A DNA stretch of 44,018 nt from Hespellia stercorisuis DSM 15480 (GTDB taxonomy: Bacteria > Bacillota > Clostridia > Lachnospirales > Lachnospiraceae): NCBI RefSeq assembly GCF_900142165.1, contig NZ_FQZY01000036.1, forward strand, positions 1 to 44,018, in the 5' to 3' direction. Positions 15,034 to 22,977 of this stretch are shown one piece after another. The notes under the pieces are model-generated. The model saw only the letters and a list, made by a program, of their open reading frames with translations, did not search any database and had not been told where the DNA came from. Position 1 is the stretch's first letter. Every line of letters starts with the position of its first letter. The translations under genes were made by a program, and so were the position numbers.

Positions 15034-17082
15034 ATGGGAACGAAAAAAGGAACGTTATCAATTGACAGTGAAAATATTTTTCCGATTATTAAAAAATGGG
15101 TGTATTCCGATCATGATATTTTCTTCCGTGAATTGGTTTCAAACGGGTGTGATGCGATTACAAAGCTGAAAAAACTGGATCTGATGGGCGAGTATGAACT
15201 GCCGGATGATTACAAGGCGAAGATTCAGGTAATCGTAAATCCAGAGGAGAAGACTCTGAAGTTTATTGACAATGGTCTTGGTATGACTGCGGATGAGGTG
15301 GAAGAGTACATTACGCAGATCGCATTTTCAGGTGCGACTCAGTTTTTGGAGAAGTATAAGGACAAGACAACTGAGGATGATATGATCGGTCATTTCGGAC
15401 TTGGATTTTATTCTGCATTCATGGTTGCGGATGAGGTGCATATTGATACACTGTCCTATCGTGATGGCGCGACTGCGGTTCACTGGACCAGCGATGGCGG
15501 AACAGAGTATGAGATGCAGGATGGCGACAAGCAGACCGTTGGTTCAGAGATTACACTGTTCCTGAACGAAGACAGTCTCGCATTTGCCAATGAGTACAAG
15601 GCACGTGAGGTGCTGAACAAGTACTGCTCGTTCATGCCGGTCGAGATCTTCCTGTCTAAGGCAAATGCGGAGCCGGAGTACGAGACGATTGACGAGGCCG
15701 ATGTGTTAGATACAGACGAAGTGGTAGAGCATATCACAGAGGAGCCGAAGGAAGGCGAGGACGGAGAGAAGTCTGAACCGGTTCAGAAAGCGAAGATTGT
15801 GAAGCGACCAGTCTCCATCAGCGATACGACGCCGCTCTGGACGAAACATCCGAACGAATGTACCAATGAAGAATACATTGAGTTTTATCGGAAGGTCTTT
15901 ATGGATTACAAGGAGCCATTATTCTGGATTCATCTGAATATGGATTATCCATTTAATCTGAAGGGAATCCTGTATTTCCCGAAGATCAATACAGAATACG
16001 ATTCAATAGAGGGAACGATCAAGCTTTATAACAACCAGGTATTTATCGCAGACAATATCAAGGAAGTAATTCCGGAATTTCTGATGCTCCTGAAGGGCGT
16101 GATCGACTGCCCGGATCTGCCGTTGAACGTATCGCGAAGTGCATTGCAGAACGATGGATTTGTGAACAAGATTGCGGATTACATTTCCAAGAAGGTGGCA
16201 GATAAACTGTCCGGAATGTGCAAGACAGATAAGGAAACCTATGAGAAATACTGGGATGATATCAGCCCGTTCATCAAATTTGGCTGTCTGAAGGATGAGA
16301 AGTTCGGGGATAAGATGATGAAATCAATCCTCTTCAAAAATCTGGACCACAAATACATGACATTGGACGAGTGCATCGAGGAGAATGGCGGTGTGGTTGT
16401 GAGTCCTCATGAAAAAGAGGAGAGCGAGGCGAAGGATGCGGCAGATGATGCTGAGAACGATGTGGAAGAAATCAAGACCACGATCTATTATGTATCAGAT
16501 GAGCAGCAGCAGAGCCAGTATATTAAGATGTTCAAGGAAGAGGGCGAGGATGCGGTCCTTCTGACACACAACATTGATTCTGCATTCATCACACATCTGG
16601 AGCAGAAAGAGCCAAATGTTCGTTTCCAGAGAATTGATGCGGATGTGACGGATAATTTTAAGGAAGAGATTGCAAAAGAGGATGAGGAAGAGTTCAAGAA
16701 GACATCTGACAGCCTGATCGAGATTTTCAGAAAAGCATTGGACAATGATAAGCTGGATGTGAAGATCGAGAAGCTGAAGAATGAGAACGTTGCATCCATG
16801 GCAGTGCTTCCGGAACAGTCCAGACGTATGGAAGAGATGATGAAGATGTATGGCATGTCCGGTATGGATGCCGGTGCGTTTGGTTCTCAGGCCACACTGA
16901 TCCTGAATGCAAAACATCCGCTGGTACAGTTTGTGGTAGAACACAAGCGCAGCAAAAATGTTCCGGTAATCTGCAAGCAGTTGTATGATCTTGCAATGCT
17001 GGCGCACAAACCGCTCAGCCCGGAGGAGATGACAGAGTTCGTAAACCGGAGCAATGAGATTATGATGCTTCTGACGAAGTAA
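15034..17082 (+). CDS. htpG: Hsp90-family chaperone HtpG
   Basis: 682 residues. The N-terminal GHKL ATPase domain shows FFRELVSNGCDAITKL (the catalytic Glu and Asn motif), DNGLGMT and IGHFGLGFYSAFMV, all needed for ATP binding. The middle domain follows and the C-terminal dimerisation domain ends the protein. It is longer than the usual ~620-640 because of two acidic inserts, near residues 229-260 (EEPKEGEDGEKSEP) and 450-475 (SEAKDAADDAENDVEE). AAAGGAG lies before the ATG. It assists folding of client proteins in the cytoplasm and is monocistronic, ending at the terminator at 17205. CIRCE control is the notable feature, since in Bacillus subtilis htpG is not HrcA-regulated. Confidence 0.95.
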   Translation: MGTKKGTLSIDSENIFPIIKKWVYSDHDIFFRELVSNGCDAITKLKKLDLMGEYELPDDYKAKIQVIVNPEEKTLKFIDNGLGMTADEVEEYITQIAFSGATQFLEKYKDKTTEDDMIGHFGLGFYSAFMVADEVHIDTLSYRDGATAVHWTSDGGTEYEMQDGDKQTVGSEITLFLNEDSLAFANEYKAREVLNKYCSFMPVEIFLSKANAEPEYETIDEADVLDTDEVVEHITEEPKEGEDGEKSEPVQKAKIVKRPVSISDTTPLWTKHPNECTNEEYIEFYRKVFMDYKEPLFWIHLNMDYPFNLKGILYFPKINTEYDSIEGTIKLYNNQVFIADNIKEVIPEFLMLLKGVIDCPDLPLNVSRSALQNDGFVNKIADYISKKVADKLSGMCKTDKETYEKYWDDISPFIKFGCLKDEKFGDKMMKSILFKNLDHKYMTLDECIEENGGVVVSPHEKEESEAKDAADDAENDVEEIKTTIYYVSDEQQQSQYIKMFKEEGEDAVLLTHNIDSAFITHLEQKEPNVRFQRIDADVTDNFKEEIAKEDEEEFKKTSDSLIEIFRKALDNDKLDVKIEKLKNENVASMAVLPEQSRRMEEMMKMYGMSGMDAGAFGSQATLILNAKHPLVQFVVEHKRSKNVPVICKQLYDLAMLAHKPLSPEEMTEFVNRSNEIMMLLTK

Positions 17083-17204
17083 ATGGTGATCTAAATACGG
17101 GACGGGGTATCCACGAAGAAGCGGCAGAGCAGATTGCGAGTGAACGTTCTGTTCGAATCCCGCTGTTTATGAAAACTTATGTTCCAGATAGAATAAAAAA
17201 AGAG

Positions 17205-17247
17205 AAAGACATCGGATAAAATCAAATTTACCCGATGTCTTTTTTTC
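17205..17247. terminator. Terminator between htpG and the DUF5721 gene
   Basis: 11-bp arms AAAGACATCGG / CCGATGTCTTT (17205-17215 with 17232-17242), with TAAA/TTTA pairing inside the loop, followed by a T run. A-rich sequence on the left lets it serve both strands. The remainder of 17083-17370 has no gene. Confidence 0.85.
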
Positions 17248-17370
17248 TTCCCTTATTGAGTAAGAGGCATCAAAATGGACCTTGCCCGCGGCATCTGCGC
17301 AGGCAATAAGGCTCTATAATATATAATATAAAGAAGCTTTTGACATTTCTGCCGTCAGATAAACGCAGGC

Positions 17371-17865
17371 TTACTCTGCGCCATCCTCAAATGCCAGTTC
17401 GTGCTGTGTGAAAAACCTGCGTACATAATTGTCCCAGATTTTGTCCAGCGACTTATCCATGGAGAAGACTTTCAGAGAAGTGCCGGTGATACAATGGAGC
17501 GTATCATTCTCGAACCGGAAGTTCAGGTAGAGCCCCTGCACGTCGGCTGCCTGAATCGTGGTGTCCGGACTCTGCAGGAGAGCAGCTGTTTCAGAAGAAC
17601 TCAGGCTGAAGATGAACTTGAAGCTGAGAGGGGTGCGTTTCCCCTTGATGATCGAAAAGCAGAACTCCCGCACATCCCTCCAGTCGGAGTACTCGGCGGA
17701 AGGCTCCGTATCATTTTTATAAAATTCTTTTTTTATGTAACCGTCGATCCGGAAGGTGTTGTATGTCACAATTTCCGCTTCAATCAGCGAAAACGGGTCA
17801 AAAACATCCTTCAGCAAAAGACTGGACATGCATTTTTTGACATCAGTCATTTTTAAAGCAATCAT
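17371..17865 (-). CDS. DUF5721 family protein, unknown function
   Basis: 164 residues, recognised as the DUF5721 family found mostly in Lachnospiraceae; no function is known. The N-terminus MIALKMTDVKKCMSSLLLKDVFDPFSL and the DGYIKKEFY stretch are the conserved parts. There is no signal peptide and there are no membrane segments, so it is probably cytoplasmic and alpha/beta. AGGAGT precedes the ATG on the minus strand. A minus-strand TATAAT (17971-17976) lies about 105 bases upstream and nearly touches the divergent promoter of the O-acetylation cluster. It is a single gene, convergent with htpG. Confidence 0.7.
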   Translation of the reverse strand: MIALKMTDVKKCMSSLLLKDVFDPFSLIEAEIVTYNTFRIDGYIKKEFYKNDTEPSAEYSDWRDVREFCFSIIKGKRTPLSFKFIFSLSSSETAALLQSPDTTIQAADVQGLYLNFRFENDTLHCITGTSLKVFSMDKSLDKIWDNYVRRFFTQHELAFEDGAE

Positions 17866-17913
17866 GAAAAATACTCCTGTTCATTGAAATCTGTTGCGGA
17901 GGTGCCTGTCTGG

Positions 17914-17928
17914 AAAGCAGCGAAGCGG
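17914..17928. repeat. Second copy of the AAAGCAGCGAAGCGG word
   Basis: Exact 15-base match to 5069-5083, again in an intergenic gap and again followed by a TGCGTGTGTAC-like stretch (TGTGCGTAC at the first site). Confidence 0.5.
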
Positions 17929-17985
17929 ATTGCGTGTGTACAGTAACACTTACTCCATATTTCAAGTCATATTATACCCTAAAGA

Positions 17986-18014
17986 TTGACTTTTTCATAG
18001 GAAAACAGTATTAT
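17986..18014 (+). promoter_or_regulatory. Promoter of the envelope O-acetylation cluster
   Basis: TTGACT (17986-17991), a 17-base spacer and TATTAT (18009-18014). The divergent DUF5721 -10 (TATAAT on minus, 17971-17976) lies ten bases away, so the two promoters may interfere. Confidence 0.7.
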
Positions 18015-18055
18015 TAACGTGAATACTTATGAAAAAATATGTGGGAGCCTTACAA

Positions 18056-18811
18056 ATGAAAATAGATAAAAGAAAAGTCGCAGTATTGATAATTGGAGTC
18101 ATTGTGGTCATAGTGGCTCTTTTTGGAGTCGTGAAGCTGGTAGAGCGGTTCACAACAAAGAAAACAGATACATCAGAAGGTCTTGCAATCATAAAAGAAG
18201 AGGAAGATAAGAGTGTCCAGGATGTTGAAAAACGGATTCAGAATCTGGAGGACAGGGACGTGGCGACAGCGGAGGAACTTGCAAACCGCACACCGAAGGA
18301 AATCTTCGCGAACAGTGTAGTGATGGGCGATTCCATTACACAGGGATTTGCTGATTACGATATTCTGGATACGTCCAGTGTGATTGCAGACCGCGGTGTG
18401 GAGCTGGATGAGCTGGGCAGTGCACTCGAGACAGTAGAGGCACTGAGCCCGCAGGTCATTTTTCTGGCATATGGTATGAATGATGTGATAGGAACAAACG
18501 GGGATTCTGCACTTTTTAAAGAGCAGTACAGTGCCGTGCTGGACGAGCTGTCTGAAAAGCTGCCGAATACAAGGGTGTTTGTTAATTCGATTTTTCCGGT
18601 TCAGCAGGTCGAGATAGACAATCAGCCGCTATACAAGAATCTGGACAAGTACAATAAGGTACTGAAGGAGCTCTGCGATGAGAGACAGATTTCGTTTATC
18701 GACAATACTGAGATCGCAACATCGGACTACTACGAGGATGACGGCGTGCATTTAAAAGCCGATTTTTATCCGATATGGGCATCGCGCATGACGGAGGTGG
18801 CTTCTTTATGA
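18056..18811 (+). CDS. Membrane-anchored SGNH/GDSL hydrolase
   Basis: 251 residues from the ATG at 18056. An uncleaved N-terminal membrane anchor (residues 8-28) is followed by a Glu/Lys-rich stalk and an SGNH esterase domain. Block I is GDSITQG (Ser93), GMND is at 140-143, and DGVHL (229-233) carries the catalytic Asp and His. The domain should lie outside the membrane and acts as acyl esterase or acyltransferase on cell-surface glycans. An ATG at 18029 would begin only about eight bases after the predicted transcription start and lacks a ribosome site, whereas GGGAG precedes 18056. The stop overlaps the next gene's ATG (ATGA). Confidence 0.82.
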   Translation: MKIDKRKVAVLIIGVIVVIVALFGVVKLVERFTTKKTDTSEGLAIIKEEEDKSVQDVEKRIQNLEDRDVATAEELANRTPKEIFANSVVMGDSITQGFADYDILDTSSVIADRGVELDELGSALETVEALSPQVIFLAYGMNDVIGTNGDSALFKEQYSAVLDELSEKLPNTRVFVNSIFPVQQVEIDNQPLYKNLDKYNKVLKELCDERQISFIDNTEIATSDYYEDDGVHLKADFYPIWASRMTEVASL

Positions 18812-19503
18812 TAGAAGAAAAAACACAGAAGAAAACACAGAACAAAACACAGGAACAAAAAAAAGCACCCCGCAGAACGGCAGGGAATCCACGTGCGGCA
18901 GCAGCTCCGAACAAAAAGAAACAGAGGAGACCGAGCAGGCAGGAGTGGGAGGAGGACCAGCGAATCCGTCAGGAGGCAGTCCGCAGAAGAAGCGCGGTTC
19001 AGGCTGTCGGAGAGCCAGGCGGAAAGCCGCAGAACAAGAAGCTGCTGGTCTTTAAGTATGGAATGGTGCTGGCGATTGTCGGCTATGTGGTCCTTCTGCT
19101 GCTGATGACAGGTGGAAGTTCCAAGCCCTTTGACACCATTGAGAAGGCTGTTGAGAAAACGCTGGACACGGAATCGGTTTCCAAAACGACGAACCAGGGA
19201 CTGAAACGCTACTACGGACTGAACGCAGCGGATTACGACGGCGTGATGCTTTACGTGTCGAAGTCAAGTCTGTCTGCGGAGGAAGTGCTGCTTTTAAAGG
19301 TAAAGAACAATGAGCAGATTGAGGAAGTACAGAATGCGATCGTGTCGAGAAAAGACAGACGGCGCTCCGACTTTGAGGGCTATGCACCGGATGAGGTGGC
19401 GCTGATCAATAACTCGGTGCTGTCTGTGCGTGGACAATACATCTTTTTTGTTATTTCAAAAAATGCATCTGAATATAAAACAGCTTTTGCAAAAAGTCTG
19501 TAA
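18808..19503 (+). CDS. DUF4358 membrane protein
   Basis: 231 residues from the ATG at 18808, which overlaps the hydrolase stop as ATGA and is preceded by GGAGGTGG. The first ~75 residues are a very basic, Gln/Lys-rich cytoplasmic tail (KKTQNKTQEQKK, RRRSAVQ). One membrane span follows (about 84-100, LAIVGYVVLLLLMTG). The outer part is the DUF4358 domain, with the YYGLNAADYDGVMLYV and VLLLKVKN stretches. DUF4358 genes often sit beside MBOAT/DHHW clusters, and a role in cell-surface polymer modification is inferred from that context only. An upstream in-frame ATG (18775) is inside the hydrolase gene and is rejected. Confidence 0.75.
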   Translation: MIEEKTQKKTQNKTQEQKKAPRRTAGNPRAAAAPNKKKQRRPSRQEWEEDQRIRQEAVRRRSAVQAVGEPGGKPQNKKLLVFKYGMVLAIVGYVVLLLLMTGGSSKPFDTIEKAVEKTLDTESVSKTTNQGLKRYYGLNAADYDGVMLYVSKSSLSAEEVLLLKVKNNEQIEEVQNAIVSRKDRRRSDFEGYAPDEVALINNSVLSVRGQYIFFVISKNASEYKTAFAKSL

Positions 19504-19529
19504 ATTACAAAAGAAAAGGAACGTGAGAA

Positions 19530-20942
19530 ATGCTATTTAGCAGTGTCAGTTTTTTGTTTATGTTTTTGCCGATTACACTATTGTTGTATTTTCTGGTGCC
19601 GGCAAGATTTAAAAATTTAGTTTTGCTTATCTGTAGTTTGTTTTTTTACGCGTGGGGAGAGCCGGTATATGTTGTCTTGATGATTCTTTCCATCGTGTTT
19701 AACTATGCGTGTGGTCTGGATATCGGATACAACGCAGATGATCCGGTTCATGCAAAAAGAGGTATTATCTTCGCTGTTGTGGTGAACCTGCTGATTCTTG
19801 GCTTTTTCAAATACTACGGGTTCCTGATTGGCAGCATCAATGCGGTTTTTCCGGTAAACATTCCCTATCGTGAACTGGAACTGCCGATCGGAATTTCGTT
19901 CTATACATTTCAGGCGATGTCTTATGTGATCGATGTGTATAGAAAGCGCGTGAGACCGCAGCGGGACCTGATGCTTTTTGCGGTGTATGTGTCGATGTTC
20001 CCACAGCTGATCGCAGGCCCCATCGTCCGCTATGCGGATATTGAGGCGCAGCTGAAGCAGAGGAACATTTCCCCGAATCGTTTCGGGGATGGAATCATGT
20101 ATTTTATCAGAGGTCTTGCAAAAAAGGTACTGATTGCGAACACGGTAGGCGGGATTTTTGACCAGATTTCCGGTATGGGGTTTGGAAGCTTCTCCATGCT
20201 TACGGCGTGGGTGGGCTGCGTATCTTATGCATTCCAGATCTATTTTGATTTCAGTGGATATTCTGATATGGCGATCGGCCTGGGCAAGATGTTCGGCTTC
20301 GATTTTCTAAAGAACTTTGAGTACCCTTATACAGCGAAAAGTATTACAGATTTCTGGCGCAGATGGCATATCTCGCTGAGCACCTGGTTCAGGGAGTACG
20401 TCTATATTCCGCTCGGCGGAAACCGAAAGGGAACAAAACGGACCGTGATCAATCTTCTGATCGTGTGGGCACTGACTGGATTGTGGCACGGCGCAAACTG
20501 GACATTTTTGTTCTGGGGATTGTATTACGGTGGAATACTGGTACTGGAGAAATTTGTGATCGGAGAGCGCATCAATAGACTGCCGGGAGCACTGCAGCAT
20601 GCCTATACACTGATTTTAGTGCTGATCGGCTGGGTATTTTTCTTCAGCCCGGATCTGGGATATGCGTTCCGCTATCTCGGAGTGATGTTTGGAATTGGAG
20701 CCAAAGGTCTTGCGGATCAGCAGGCACTGTTCTTTGTGCTGACAAACTGGCTGCTCTATCTGGTGTCGATCACGGCGTCGACATCGTTTGGATATTATGT
20801 GCTGGACCGGGGAGTATACAATTATCGGAACGGGCAGGGACGGAGAGGTGTCGCCTGTATAATTTATTTGGCAATGTTCATTGTATCTATCGCGTTTTTA
20901 GTAACGGAAAATTTCAATCCATTTTTATATTTCAGATTTTAG
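19530..20942 (+). CDS. MBOAT-family O-acyltransferase (AlgI/DltB-like)
   Basis: 470 residues with about ten or more hydrophobic segments. The MBOAT signature is complete: DFSGYSD at 240-246, the RRWHIS motif with His280, and the membrane-buried catalytic His320 in LTGLWHGANW. Such proteins move acetyl groups across the membrane to exported polysaccharide or wall polymers, as AlgI does for alginate. GAAAAGGAACG precedes the ATG. It follows the DUF4358 gene by 26 bases and precedes the DHHW gene by 10, the usual pairing of transporter-like MBOAT with an extracytoplasmic transferase. The target polymer is not known; teichoic acid D-alanylation is unlikely because no dltA or dltC is present. Confidence 0.92.
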   Translation: MLFSSVSFLFMFLPITLLLYFLVPARFKNLVLLICSLFFYAWGEPVYVVLMILSIVFNYACGLDIGYNADDPVHAKRGIIFAVVVNLLILGFFKYYGFLIGSINAVFPVNIPYRELELPIGISFYTFQAMSYVIDVYRKRVRPQRDLMLFAVYVSMFPQLIAGPIVRYADIEAQLKQRNISPNRFGDGIMYFIRGLAKKVLIANTVGGIFDQISGMGFGSFSMLTAWVGCVSYAFQIYFDFSGYSDMAIGLGKMFGFDFLKNFEYPYTAKSITDFWRRWHISLSTWFREYVYIPLGGNRKGTKRTVINLLIVWALTGLWHGANWTFLFWGLYYGGILVLEKFVIGERINRLPGALQHAYTLILVLIGWVFFFSPDLGYAFRYLGVMFGIGAKGLADQQALFFVLTNWLLYLVSITASTSFGYYVLDRGVYNYRNGQGRRGVACIIYLAMFIVSIAFLVTENFNPFLYFRF

Positions 20943-20952
20943 GTGAGGGTTC

Positions 20953-22113
20953 ATGGCGAATAAAAAGAAAAGAAAAAAGATAAAAATACAGGCTTTTCTG
21001 GTAAAGCCGTTCCTGATATGTCTCGGAGTATTTATGATTGGGAATATTCTGCTCCCGACGAGGGAATATTCTGAAGTAGAGAACCGGAGTCTGGCAAAAC
21101 GCCCGCGGCTGACACTCAGCAGTCTCCAGACGGGAACATTTATGGAACAGTATGAGGATTACCTGATGGACCAGTTCATCGGAAGAAATCTTCTGAGAGA
21201 TCTGAAGGTGCGGATCGACACCTTTGCGGGAAACAAAGAAGAAAACGGTGTGTACAGGGGGAAACAGGGGCAGCTCATGGAGGATGTAGTCATTCCGGAC
21301 CAGGAAGTGCTGAAGAAGAATGTGAAGGCAATCAAAGAATTTGCGGAGAGCAATTCCGGGATACCGACCAGCATGATCCTTGTGCCGGATGCGGCATGTA
21401 TTCTGGAGGATGAGCTGCCCTCGCTGGCGACGGTAGCCAACCAGAGAACCATGATCAAGAGCGTGAAGCGGGAACTGGGAGAGAGTGTTTCCTGGGTGGA
21501 TGCGGTCTCCGTGCTCGATACACATAAGAACGAGAAGGTCTATTACAAGACAGATCATCACTGGACAACGCTGGGAGCATACTATGTATTTCAGGAGTCG
21601 GGCAGCGCACTCGGGGTTCAGTCCAAAGAGGAATCCACATTTTCACCGTATGCCGTCACAACGACCTTTAACGGGACGCTGTCTTCAAAAAGCGGTTATG
21701 AGGAAAATGAAAAGGAAGAAATTGACATCTACACACCTCAGGGAGAGGATCTCGATGTGGTTGTGAATTATGTGCAGGAGCAGAAAAAGACCACATCCTT
21801 GTATGATTCCACCAAATTGGATACGAAGGATAAATATGCGGTATTTCTTGGCGGCAATTATTCACTGCTGGATATCAAGACCACTGTAAATGCGAAGCGG
21901 AAACTGCTCATGTTCAAGGATTCCTACGCAAACTGCTTTATCCCGTTTCTGACACCCTATTTTCGTGAGATCGTGGTGGTGGATCCAAGGTACTACACGG
22001 GGGATGTGAGCGAGCTGGTGGGCACATACAATATTACGGACTGCGTATTTTTATACAATGCCAATACGTTTTTTGCAGACAATAACATTAGTGGAGTATT
22101 AACAGGTGAGTAA
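20953..22113 (+). CDS. DHHW family protein, AlgX/AlgJ-like acetyltransferase partner
   Basis: 386 residues. A basic start (MANKKKRKKIK) and one N-terminal membrane anchor (about 18-35) are followed by an extracytoplasmic domain with KTDHHWTT (Asp201, His202, His203, Trp204), the motif naming the DHHW family and equivalent to the AlgX/AlgJ catalytic Asp-His. A later KDSYAN supplies the usual Ser block. It should complete O-acetylation of the polymer on the outside, using acetyl passed by the MBOAT protein. Gene end overlaps the next gene's GTG start by eight bases, so the rRNA-modifying gene downstream is probably transcribed with it. Confidence 0.85.
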   Translation: MANKKKRKKIKIQAFLVKPFLICLGVFMIGNILLPTREYSEVENRSLAKRPRLTLSSLQTGTFMEQYEDYLMDQFIGRNLLRDLKVRIDTFAGNKEENGVYRGKQGQLMEDVVIPDQEVLKKNVKAIKEFAESNSGIPTSMILVPDAACILEDELPSLATVANQRTMIKSVKRELGESVSWVDAVSVLDTHKNEKVYYKTDHHWTTLGAYYVFQESGSALGVQSKEESTFSPYAVTTTFNGTLSSKSGYEENEKEEIDIYTPQGEDLDVVVNYVQEQKKTTSLYDSTKLDTKDKYAVFLGGNYSLLDIKTTVNAKRKLLMFKDSYANCFIPFLTPYFREIVVVDPRYYTGDVSELVGTYNITDCVFLYNANTFFADNNISGVLTGE

Positions 22114-22885
22114 TCGAATAAAAAGAGAATTTCAAGAAAAAAAAGAGCCGGTCCGTTTGAATAAATATTTGAGCGAGGCCGGTGTGTGCTCTCGCAGAGA
22201 GGCGGACAGACTGATTGAGGCCGGGCGAGTGACAGTGGATGGGAAGCCGGCTGAGACGGGAATGCGCATCGTTCCGGGGCAGCGGGTTCAGGTTGGGAAA
22301 AAAGTAGTCTCCAGAGCAGATGAGATGGTGGTGCTGGCGGTCAACAAGCCGGCGGGAATCGTCTGTACGGAGGAAAAGAGGGAACGGAACAGTATCGTCC
22401 GTTTTCTGGACTATCCGATTCGGGTGACTTACGTAGGACGTCTGGATAAGGACTCCAAAGGCCTGTTGCTCATGACAAACAACGGCGATATCATCAACAA
22501 GATGATGCGTGCGGGAAACCGCCATGAGAAGGAATACCGAGTGACAGTGGACAAGGAAATTACGCAGGATTTTATCCGAAGGATGGCATCTGGTGTTTCC
22601 ATACTGGATACGGTAACGAGGCCCTGCGAGGTGGAAAAAATCGGAAAATACACATTTTCCATTATCCTGACACAGGGGCTGAACAGGCAGATCCGCAGGA
22701 TGTGCGAGGCGCTAGGGTATCAGGTTCGTGAACTGAAACGGATCCGGATCATGAATATCGAACTGGGAAACCTGAAAGAGGGTGCGTACCGGGAGCTGAC
22801 GGACACGGAGCTGGAACAGCTCTATGAACTGATCAAAGATTCCTCCAATGAGACGGTGAAGACACCATATCATACCGGGAGGTAG
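22106..22885 (+). CDS. RluB/RluF-type 23S rRNA pseudouridine synthase
   Basis: 259 residues. An S4 RNA-binding domain (VRLNKYLSEAGVCSRREADRLI) is followed by a pseudouridine synthase domain of the RsuA/RluB/E/F branch: VGRLDKDSKGLLL holds the catalytic Asp, and the RQIRRMCEALGY motif follows. The S4-first order and the GLNRQIRRMCEALG stretch look nearest to RluF. It isomerises a uridine in 23S rRNA. The start is GTG at 22106, with GGAG nine bases upstream, inside the end of the DHHW gene. Confidence 0.88.
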   Translation: MSNRIKREFQEKKEPVRLNKYLSEAGVCSRREADRLIEAGRVTVDGKPAETGMRIVPGQRVQVGKKVVSRADEMVVLAVNKPAGIVCTEEKRERNSIVRFLDYPIRVTYVGRLDKDSKGLLLMTNNGDIINKMMRAGNRHEKEYRVTVDKEITQDFIRRMASGVSILDTVTRPCEVEKIGKYTFSIILTQGLNRQIRRMCEALGYQVRELKRIRIMNIELGNLKEGAYRELTDTELEQLYELIKDSSNETVKTPYHTGR

Positions 22886-22977
22886 AGACAGCGGACCGTG
22901 TACAGGTTATGCGGGAGTGAGACAGTATGCTCCGTGTAACCGGTGAATTGTGAAAAGATGAATGGAGATAGAAGCAG

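Noticed and set aside
17140-17175. TGTTCGAATCCC, like a tRNA T-loop, after htpG
   Set aside because: The flanking T-stem does not pair beyond one base pair and no acceptor, D or anticodon arm could be found.
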